DNA of 11,707 nt from Elusimicrobiota bacterium (GTDB taxonomy: Bacteria; CG03): assembly GCA_021161625.1 (NCBI GenBank), contig JAGHAG010000021.1, positions 1 through 11,707 on the forward strand, given 5' to 3'. Positions 6,582 through 11,707 of the stretch are shown piece after piece; within the stretch, counting starts at the first letter, position 1; every line of letters begins with the position of its first letter. The notes beneath the pieces are model-generated. The model was not told the DNA's origin. It did no database searches and saw only the letters and a program-made list of their open reading frames with translations. Made by a program: the position numbers and the translations under genes.

Positions 6582-6893
6582 ATGGAAAAAATAAGGGTTA
6601 AAGTTTACTCCTATGACCACAGGCTTCTTGAGGAGTCTGTGAAAAAAATCATAGAGAGTTTAAAGCACAAAGGCATTGTGATAAATGGCCCTATTATTCT
6701 ACCCACAAAAAGAAAACTTTACACAGTTTTAAGAAGTCCCCACACGGATAAGAAATCCCGTGAGCAATTTGAATTGAGAATTCACAAGCGCATGATAGAA
6801 ATTTTAAATCCAACAAAGGAGGTTATGAATATTCTGAGGGACATATCTCTTCCTGCAGGAATAGACATAACGGTTAAGGATTTGAGCCAATGA
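6582..6893 (+). CDS. rpsJ: 30S ribosomal protein S10
   Basis: S10 belongs to the 30S head and, as NusE, also takes part in antitermination. From the ATG at 6582 the protein is 103 residues, the family size, and opens MEKIRVKVYSYDHRLLEESVKKI, aligning with the usual start. A TTG at 6561 would add seven unrelated residues and overlap tuf, so it is not preferred. Family motifs include GPIILPTKRKLYTVLRSPHTDKKSREQFELR. The ribosome site is weak (AGGG at 6567-6570, somewhat far), so coupling to tuf translation is likely. The stop forms ATGA with rplC. No separate S10 leader exists, so classical L4-mediated leader attenuation is unlikely here. Confidence 0.96.
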   Translation: MEKIRVKVYSYDHRLLEESVKKIIESLKHKGIVINGPIILPTKRKLYTVLRSPHTDKKSREQFELRIHKRMIEILNPTKEVMNILRDISLPAGIDITVKDLSQ

Positions 6894-7513
6894 GTGTAGA
6901 GCAGTTTATTGCAGTAAAAAAAGGAATGAAGAGCGTCTATAAAGATGACCTTGAAATTCCCTGCACCGAATTTTCAATTCCTGAGAATGTTGTTATTGGG
7001 AAAAAAACACAGGAAAGAGATGGCTATGATGCCCTTCAGGTTGCTGTTGCTGGCTCAAAGAAAAACAAGCCTCTTCTTGGAATTTTAAAAGATACAGGAC
7101 TTCAAGGGGTTTCTATCATTCGTGAGGTTAAGGGGAAATTTGAACTGAAAAAAGGTGACAAAATAAGAATTTGCGATTTTATTTCACCTGGCGAGAAAGT
7201 GGATGTTATAGGTGTCTCAAAAGGAAAAGGATTTGCAGGGACAAGAAAAAGATGGAACTTTAAGGGTGGTCCAAAAACCCATGGTCAGTCAAACAAATAC
7301 AATTCTCCTGGCTCCATAGGTGCCTCCTCCTTTCCCTCAAGGGTTATACCTGGTTTGAAAATGGCTGGCAGAATGGGTGGAAAAAGGGTTACTGTAAAAA
7401 ATCTTGAAGTTATTGAAGTGGATAAGAAAAATAATAAGGTTCTGGTAAAGGGTGCTGTTCCTGGCAACAGGGGTTCTTATGTGATTATAAGAAAGGCAGG
7501 AAAAAATGGCTGA
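6890..7513 (+). CDS. rplC: 50S ribosomal protein L3
   Basis: L3 binds 23S rRNA near the peptidyl transferase centre and is an early assembly protein. At 207 residues it is full length. The conserved core is present: VDVIGVSKGKGFAGTRKRWNFKGG, THGQSNKYNSPGSIG, then KMAGRMGGKRVTVKNLEV and KGAVPGNRGS. The N-terminus (MSVEQFIAVKKGMKSVYKDD) is more divergent than usual but keeps the KKGM motif. The glutamine that gamma-proteobacteria methylate (E. coli Gln150) is Ser here, as it is non-Gln in many other bacteria. It starts in the rpsJ stop (ATGA) and overlaps rplD by 8 bp. Confidence 0.97.
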   Translation: MSVEQFIAVKKGMKSVYKDDLEIPCTEFSIPENVVIGKKTQERDGYDALQVAVAGSKKNKPLLGILKDTGLQGVSIIREVKGKFELKKGDKIRICDFISPGEKVDVIGVSKGKGFAGTRKRWNFKGGPKTHGQSNKYNSPGSIGASSFPSRVIPGLKMAGRMGGKRVTVKNLEVIEVDKKNNKVLVKGAVPGNRGSYVIIRKAGKNG

Positions 7514-8117
7514 AGCGGTTGCAAGAATAATTCTTGAAGATGGGACTCTTGACGGCAAAAAAGAACTTCCACCAGAGGTTTTTGCTGTTCCGGTGAGAAA
7601 GGAATTTTTAAACGAGGTCTTAAACGAATATCTGAAAAAAGACATAACCGCTTCCACCAAAACGAGAGCAGAGGTTCGTGGCGGTGGAAGAAAACCATGG
7701 AGACAGAAAGGCACAGGAAGAGCACGGGTGGGTTCTATAAGGTCGCCTTTATGGAGAGGCGGCGGAGTCACATTTGGTCCAAAATTCAGAGAAAAAGAAA
7801 ACTCTCTGCCAAAGAAAAAAAGGAAACTCGCCTTAAAGCAGACCCTTTCTATGCTTGCACAGGATAATAAAATTTTTTATACAGAAAAACTTGGTTTTGA
7901 AAAAACAAAAAATGCTTTTCTGTGGCTAACAAAAAACTTTAAAAAAGGAGACAAGATAGCAATTATTAATGAAAAAATAGAAAAAAATTTACTTCTTCCC
8001 TTCCGGAATATCCCCGGAGTATTATTAAAAAGAAGAAGCGATATAAATATGAGAGATTTGATTTATTGTGATGCAGTCATTTTTGTTGGAGAAAGTATAG
8101 ATAAGGTGGGTAGATGA
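7506..8117 (+). CDS. rplD: 50S ribosomal protein L4
   Basis: L4 lines the nascent-peptide exit tunnel, and in E. coli it also represses the S10 operon. The 203-residue protein has the tunnel-loop signature GGGRKPWRQKGTGRARVGSIRSPLWRGGGVTFGP (about 59-92), including the Lys of RQKGTGR where macrolide-resistance changes arise. The globular part ends with DLIYCDAVIFVGESI. GGCAGGAAAAAATG at the start supplies a modest ribosome site inside rplC; the 8-bp overlap with rplC and ATGA overlap with rplW show tight coupling. Confidence 0.97.
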   Translation: MAEAVARIILEDGTLDGKKELPPEVFAVPVRKEFLNEVLNEYLKKDITASTKTRAEVRGGGRKPWRQKGTGRARVGSIRSPLWRGGGVTFGPKFREKENSLPKKKRKLALKQTLSMLAQDNKIFYTEKLGFEKTKNAFLWLTKNFKKGDKIAIINEKIEKNLLLPFRNIPGVLLKRRSDINMRDLIYCDAVIFVGESIDKVGR

Positions 8118-8407
8118 AACTTTCAAACGCCAGCATTTTACTTTATCCGGTTTTTACGGAAAAGTCAGAGAAATTAAGAAAGGAACAGAATATCTATACA
8201 TTTGTTGTTAATAAAAAAGCGAGAAAAAATGATGTAAAAAGGGCGGTGGAAGAAGTTTTTAAGGTTAAGGTTCAAGATGTTCGTCTTGTTCCTACAAGAC
8301 CAAAGTTAAGGAGAAGAGGAATACATACAGGATACACATCAAAACATAAAAAGGCATATATAAAACTTTCAAAAGGTTCATCAATTTCAGGATTTGAGGT
8401 GGTATAA
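8114..8407 (+). CDS. rplW: 50S ribosomal protein L23
   Basis: L23 sits at the tunnel exit and is the docking site for trigger factor and SRP. It has 97 residues, normal length, with YPVFTEKSEKLRKEQNIYTFVVNKKARKNDVKRAVEEVFKVKVQDV as the family core and the basic RRRGIHTGYTSKHKKAYIKL segment. The Glu of VFTEKS falls where the trigger-factor-binding glutamate is expected. It begins in the rplD stop (ATGA). GAGGTGG near its end serves as the ribosome site of rplB two bases downstream. Confidence 0.96.
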   Translation: MKLSNASILLYPVFTEKSEKLRKEQNIYTFVVNKKARKNDVKRAVEEVFKVKVQDVRLVPTRPKLRRRGIHTGYTSKHKKAYIKLSKGSSISGFEVV

Positions 8408-8409
8408 AT

Positions 8410-9234
8410 ATGATAAGATATTACAAACCAACTTCGCCGGCAAGAAGATTCAGGACAGAGCCGACAGAGAAGTTAAAGACAAAACCCTATCTTCCGCTTA
8501 CAATTCCCAAAAAGCGTAAATCAGGAAGAAACAATCTTGGAAGAATTACAAGCCGTCACAGAGGCGGGGGGCACAAAAGAAGAATCAGAATTATTGATTT
8601 TAAAAGAGATAAATGGGATGTCCCGGGCATTGTAAGGACGATAGAATATGACCCCAACAGAAAAGCAAGGATTTCATTGGTTGAATATGAGGATGGAGAG
8701 AAAAGATATATTCTTCATCCTCTCAATTTAAGAGTGGGAAGGACTGTTATCTCATCCAGAGGCAAGATACCCTTAAGGGTGGGAAATGCCATGCCTCTTC
8801 AGCATATACCAGGTGGAACTTTTGTTCACAATGTTGAGCTTTTGCCTGGGAGGGGTGGCAAAATTGCAAGAAGTGCAGCGAGTTATGCTGTATTGATGAG
8901 TAAAGACGATGAATATGCAATTCTTAAACTCCCTTCGGGTGAGATAAGAAAGGTTTCTGTAAACTGTCTTGCAACAATAGGTCGTCTTGACAACATTGAG
9001 CATTCAAGTGAAAGTTTAGGATGTGCAGGGGCAAGCAGGCATAAGGGAAGAAGACCAAAGACAAGAGGGACGGCAATGAATGCGGTTGACCACCCGCATG
9101 GTGGGGGAAGAGGCAGAAGCCATGGTGGAAATGTCCCGCGTTCGCCGACAGGTATTCCTGCAAAAGGTTTCAAAACAAGAAATCCCAAGAAATCTTCATC
9201 AAAACTTATTATAATGAGAAGAAAGAAAAAGTGA
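8410..9234 (+). CDS. rplB: 50S ribosomal protein L2
   Basis: L2 is required for subunit association and peptidyl transferase assembly. It is 274 residues, full length. Conserved parts are GRNNLGRITSRHRGGGHKRRIRIIDFKR (39-66), IEYDPNRKARISLVEYEDGEKRYIL, the C-terminal GTAMNAVDHPHGGGRGRSHGG (220-240) with the functional histidine, and a basic KSSSKLIIMRRKKK tail. GAGGTGG eight bases upstream fixes the start. It follows rplW by 2 nt and precedes rpsS by 9 nt. Confidence 0.98.
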   Translation: MIRYYKPTSPARRFRTEPTEKLKTKPYLPLTIPKKRKSGRNNLGRITSRHRGGGHKRRIRIIDFKRDKWDVPGIVRTIEYDPNRKARISLVEYEDGEKRYILHPLNLRVGRTVISSRGKIPLRVGNAMPLQHIPGGTFVHNVELLPGRGGKIARSAASYAVLMSKDDEYAILKLPSGEIRKVSVNCLATIGRLDNIEHSSESLGCAGASRHKGRRPKTRGTAMNAVDHPHGGGRGRSHGGNVPRSPTGIPAKGFKTRNPKKSSSKLIIMRRKKK

Positions 9235-9243
9235 GGCAGTGAA

Positions 9244-9528
9244 ATGAGTAGGTCAACGAAAAAAGGCCCATTTGTAGATGAAAAACTTTTAAAAAAAGTA
9301 GAAGAACTAAACAAAAAAGGCAAAAGAGAAGCGATAAAAACTTGGTCAAGAGCATCTGTAATAATTCCTGAATTTGTTGGTCACACCTTTCTGGTTCACA
9401 ATGGCAAAAGATTTATTTCTGTTTATGTGACCGAGGCAATGGTTGGTTATCGTTTGGGTGAATTTGCCCCAACAAGATTTTTTAAAGGTCACGGCGAAGC
9501 ACATAAAGAAACAACTGCACTTAAATAA
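9244..9528 (+). CDS. rpsS: 30S ribosomal protein S19
   Basis: S19 sits in the 30S head next to S13 and contacts the A-site tRNA finger. The 94-residue protein is full length: MSRSTKKGPFVDEKLLKKV, IKTWSRASVIIPEFVGHTFLVHNGKRFISVYVTEAMVGYRLGEFAPTRFFKGH. GAGGCAG precedes the ATG. In nearly all bacteria rplV follows within a few bases; here the gene is followed by 548 bp of repeats and an unrelated HD gene, so the cluster is cut at this point. Confidence 0.98.
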   Translation: MSRSTKKGPFVDEKLLKKVEELNKKGKREAIKTWSRASVIIPEFVGHTFLVHNGKRFISVYVTEAMVGYRLGEFAPTRFFKGHGEAHKETTALK

Positions 9529-9655
9529 AGTGACAAATTAAAAATGAAAAAAAATAGTTCACAGTTCATAGTTCATAGAGGTTAGTAAAAAGTGGAAAGA
9601 GGACAGAGGATAGAGGATAGAAAGAAATGTTAAATCACAAATTCCAAATAACAAA
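9529..9655. repeat. Heptad repeats after rpsS (AGTTCAT x3, AGAGGAN x3)
   Basis: Positions 9556-9576 are AGTTCAC, AGTTCAT, AGTTCAT; positions 9598-9618 are AGAGGAC, AGAGGAT, AGAGGAT. A single GTGAC unit follows the rpsS stop at 9532. No terminator with a T run is visible, so the operon end may need Rho or the hairpins at 9659-9706. Confidence 0.65.
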
Positions 9656-9658
9656 CCA

Positions 9659-9706
9659 CAGCCCATCTCCAGATGGGCTGGGCCCCGCCCTTTTGAAAAA
9701 GGGCGG
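9659..9706. repeat. Two adjacent 10-bp-stem hairpins, possible operon-end structure
   Basis: CAGCCCATCT (9659-9668) pairs with AGATGGGCTG (9671-9680) over CC. CCGCCCTTTT (9685-9694) pairs with AAAAGGGCGG (9697-9706) over GA. Both are perfect. The words CAGCCCAT and ATGGGCTGGG also occur inside the MITE-like element at 3090-3097 and 3181-3190. Without T runs they are poor intrinsic terminators but could block 3' exonucleases on the ribosomal transcript. Confidence 0.75.
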
Positions 9707-9711
9707 TGGTT

Positions 9712-9904
9712 CCAAACAAATCCCAATATCCAAATTCAAATGTTCAAAACAGGAAGTTTAGGATTTTGGTCATTGGAATTTGGAACTTGTTTGATATTTG
9801 GTGATTGGTGCTTGGGATTTTGGTTGCGGCTGAAAGCCGCCTTAGGTTATTGGGATTTAGGATTTTGGATTTGTTTGGTGCTTGGGATTTGGTGCTTGAA
9901 ATTT
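9712..9904. repeat. AT/G-rich heptad-period repeat field with inverted copies
   Basis: CCAAACAAATCC (9712-9723) is the reverse complement of 9867-9878. Units TTGGTGA, TTGGTGC and TTGGGAT follow one another at 9798-9818. GGTGCTTGGGATTT occurs at 9807-9820 and 9877-9890 and, slightly changed, at 9891-9904. A GCGGCT-GAA-AGCCGC hairpin lies at 9826-9840. No gene is visible. Confidence 0.65.
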
Positions 9905-9919
9905 ATTTAAGAAAAAAAT

Positions 9920-9942
9920 GTAGTTGCAGACCCTTGGTCTGC
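9920..9942. repeat. REP-like element: GTAG plus hairpin
   Basis: GTAG (9920-9923) is followed two bases later by a hairpin with arms GCAGACC (9926-9932) and GGTCTGC (9936-9942) around CTT. The copy at 11580-11603 has the same layout with a different stem. GTAG next to a palindrome is the hallmark of REP sequences mobilised by REP-associated tyrosine (RAYT/TnpA-REP) transposases; assignment to that class is inference. Confidence 0.55.
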
Positions 9943-9947
9943 CAAAA

Positions 9948-10014
9948 AGAGGAAAGTGGATAGAGGAAAGAGGACAGAGGAAAGGCAGTATGTCATTCCT
10001 GCGAAAGCAGGAAT
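9948..10014. repeat. AGAGGAN heptads (x5) and ATTCCTGC hairpin
   Basis: Five 7-bp units at 9948-9982 read AGAGGAA, AGTGGAT, AGAGGAA, AGAGGAC, AGAGGAA. At 9995-10014 ATTCCTGC and GCAGGAAT pair over a GAAA tetraloop. The ATTCC...GGAAT pattern resembles the widespread dRS3-type repeat of Neisseria and similar repeats in many other bacteria. From 10015 to the HD start the sequence is AGAAATC/AGAAGTC words and a ribosome site. Confidence 0.65.
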
Positions 10015-10076
10015 CTACGGGGTAAACTCCAGCAGAAATCCAGAAATCAGAAGTCGAATATACTGGATGAAGGATT

Positions 10077-11555
10077 GTGCCTGAAATAAAAACAATATGT
10101 CTCAGGGATGTCATACATGACTACATCTACTTTACAACATCATCAAAACAGGATGAGGTTTCAGAAGAGGACATAATCAATTCTCCATGGATTCAGAGAT
10201 TAAGAAGAATAAATCAGCTTCAGGCATCATGGATGGTTTTTCCATGTGCCACACATACGAGATTTCAGCATTCGCTCGGGACAATGCATCTTGCGGGGCA
10301 TCTTGCAAGGCGTCTTTATGATGAATTTAAAAAAGCTTTTCCTGATGAATTTATCCCACCTGAAAAAAATTATGTGGAGGAAGTTTTTCGTCTTGCAGGA
10401 CTTCTGCATGATATCGGGCATGGACCTTTCGGACATCTCATAGACAGTGTTTATACCTGGAAAAATTATCAGAAAACCCATGAAGACATTTCAGCCCGCA
10501 TAATAACAGAGGAACTTGCCCCTCTTATAAAGAAAATAAAGTTTTCTCCTCATGGATATTTCAGACAGGAAATAGACCCGGCGCTTATTATAAAATTTAT
10601 AAGGGTTCCAGAAAACTTTGATGATTATCGTCTCTGGGAGCAGGTATTTTCAAAAATAATGCTCGGCGTTTACAGTGTTGACATAATTGATTTTCTCCTG
10701 AGAGACAAGTATTTTTGCGGGACAAAAGAATTTGGAAGCATTGATGCGAAAAGGCTTATTGACAACACAACAATAACATCCTCAGGATTTACTCTTTTAA
10801 AAGATGCAATCCCTGCATTGAAAAATTTTTTGACCACAAGAATGTCAATGTACTGTCACATTTACTTTAACGAGAAAAAAGAGAGTTTTGAAATTGCTTT
10901 TGGAAAACTTCTTCCTGAAATTTTAAAAATTTTAAAAATAGGAAATCCCGTAAAAAACTTAAAAAAATTCTTTTTTCTTGACGACTGGTCTATGAACTCA
11001 ATGCTTTTAGGATGGGCAAAGAAAGAAAAAGGCATAAAAAAAGAAATTGGAAAAAAATGGGAAAAAATTGTTGTTTCAAGAGAAACTCCTGATGTTCTTG
11101 TTCTTTCAGGACAGAAATCATATTTTTCTTTTGTAAGGAAAGAGGACATTATCAGCGAGAAAGTTATAGAAGAAAACATAAGGCACAGATACAGGGTAAA
11201 GTGTCCTTTGACAATAATAATAAGGGTTCTTGATGTGCGATTGCAGAATGTTTTTGTAAGATTCAAAGACAGATTTTCCTTAAAAAACGAGGACGACCTT
11301 AAGGCAGTTGCTCTTTATGATAGAGACAGTGAAACCCTGCTTGGTGAAGAAATGAACAGGGTTTTTCAGGATGTTCCTGTAAAATTTGTTGTCTGGCAGG
11401 TTTATGTGCCTTCAAAATACGCAAAAAGAATTCTTGCCCAGATAAAAGCAGAGGGCGAAAGTCCTGAAAAAATTGTTGACCCTCAGATGGAACTACCACT
11501 CGGACCAGAAAAACTCAACGAAAAATCAGGTAAAACCCAAATCACAAACGCCTGA
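10077..11555 (+). CDS. HD-domain phosphohydrolase (SAMHD1/dGTPase-like)
   Basis: This 492-residue protein is a metal-dependent HD-superfamily hydrolase, probably acting on (deoxy)nucleoside triphosphates. The opening CLRDVIHDYIYF matches the RDPIHG start of SAMHD1-like enzymes, followed by WIQRLRRINQL (38-48), THTRFQHSLGTMHLA (59-73) with metal ligand His65, LLHDIGHGPFGH (109-120) with the HD pair 111-112, and YSVDIIDFLLRDKYFCGT (199-216) with Asp202. All four metal ligands are therefore present. Residues beyond about 300 are lysine-rich and I see no known domain there. The start is GTG at 10077, with GAAGG (10069-10073) just upstream; no in-frame ATG precedes the conserved opening. A TATACT at 10059-10064 is too close to the start and lacks a -35. 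The gene stands alone between repeat fields. Substrate and any defence role are unproven. Confidence 0.88.
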   Translation: MPEIKTICLRDVIHDYIYFTTSSKQDEVSEEDIINSPWIQRLRRINQLQASWMVFPCATHTRFQHSLGTMHLAGHLARRLYDEFKKAFPDEFIPPEKNYVEEVFRLAGLLHDIGHGPFGHLIDSVYTWKNYQKTHEDISARIITEELAPLIKKIKFSPHGYFRQEIDPALIIKFIRVPENFDDYRLWEQVFSKIMLGVYSVDIIDFLLRDKYFCGTKEFGSIDAKRLIDNTTITSSGFTLLKDAIPALKNFLTTRMSMYCHIYFNEKKESFEIAFGKLLPEILKILKIGNPVKNLKKFFFLDDWSMNSMLLGWAKKEKGIKKEIGKKWEKIVVSRETPDVLVLSGQKSYFSFVRKEDIISEKVIEENIRHRYRVKCPLTIIIRVLDVRLQNVFVRFKDRFSLKNEDDLKAVALYDRDSETLLGEEMNRVFQDVPVKFVVWQVYVPSKYAKRILAQIKAEGESPEKIVDPQMELPLGPEKLNEKSGKTQITNA

Positions 11556-11559
11556 AAAC

Positions 11560-11642
11560 AGAAGTTAGAAGTCGGAAGTGTAGCGGGCGAATTACCATTC
11601 GCCAAGAAAGGTGACAGGGTGACTAAGTGACAAGGTGACAAA
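11560..11642. repeat. Composite repeat: AGAAGTN heptads, GTAG-hairpin, GTGACNNN array (right copy)
   Basis: Starting five bases past the HD stop are AGAAGTT, AGAAGTC, GGAAGTG (11560-11580). GTAG (11580-11583) leads two bases later into GGCGAAT-TACC-ATTCGCC (11586-11603). A 7-nt linker and four units GTGACAGG, GTGACTAA, GTGACAAG, GTGACAAA (11611-11642) follow. The array differs from the one at 24-55 at 3 of 32 positions. AGAAGTCG also occurs just before the HD gene (10049-10056). Confidence 0.75.
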
Positions 11643-11707
11643 GAAAATTAAAAGTTAAAAGAGAAAAGTTAAAAATGAAAAATGAAACGAAATTGGGAGA
11701 TTGGGAG
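11643..11707. repeat. AT-rich tail with short tandem units
   Basis: AAAAGTTAAAAG-type words are followed by ATTGGGAG twice (11692-11699 and 11700-11707). This continues the repeat field to the window edge; no gene is seen. Confidence 0.5.

Noticed and set aside
6890..7513. Loss of the methylated glutamine of L3
   Set aside because: That glutamine is a gamma-proteobacterial feature; other residues there are common in other phyla.
10059..10064. TATACT as the -10 box of an HD-gene promoter
   Set aside because: No -35 box lies 16-18 bp upstream, and the start site would fall at the ribosome site, leaving almost no leader.

Overview
The window reads as chromosomal DNA of an uncultivated, AT-rich bacterium. 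All ten str/S10-type genes are bacterial in sequence and order, genes are tightly coupled by ATGA or short overlaps, and the gene-poor stretches are packed with short dispersed repeats. That repeat style, together with a divergent nucleoside kinase of the Thermotoga TM0751 type carrying an ATP-cone-like N-terminus, recalls candidate phyla such as Omnitrophota and relatives. This placement is an impression from sequence style and not a demonstrated assignment.

Layout. Positions 1-329 hold no gene, only repeats. A 564-residue uridine-kinase-like protein is encoded on the minus strand (330-2024). It faces away from a ten-gene plus-strand block, rpsL-rpsG-fusA-tuf-rpsJ-rplC-rplD-rplW-rplB-rpsS (2173-9528). 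This is a str operon run directly into the first part of an S10 operon. The 148-bp divergent spacer holds two good sigma-70-type promoters back to back. The block stops after rpsS instead of continuing into rplV-rpsC-rplP. It is followed by a 548-bp repeat field (9529-10076), an HD-domain phosphohydrolase (10077-11555), and more repeats to the window end.

The ribosomal block supplies the decoding-site protein S12, head proteins S7, S10 and S19, large-subunit proteins L3, L4, L23 and L2, and the elongation GTPases EF-G and EF-Tu. The kinase and the HD enzyme are both plausibly nucleotide-metabolism proteins, but nothing in the sequence ties them functionally to translation.

The most notable find is in the rpsG-fusA gap. 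A 237-bp non-coding segment (3024-3260) has 13-bp terminal inverted repeats (12/13), starts with CC and ends with GG, and is flanked on both sides by TTAA. It looks like a MITE inserted at the TTAA that contains the rpsG stop codon. Removing it with one TTAA leaves an ordinary 39-nt rpsG-fusA spacer. Its interior can form several competing hairpins directly in front of fusA, which has no clear Shine-Dalgarno sequence. Other structure worth attention: GTAG-headed hairpins resembling REP elements on both sides of the HD gene, a composite hairpin plus 8-bp GTGACNNN array found at both window ends, and several unrelated intergenic repeats sharing a 7-bp period.
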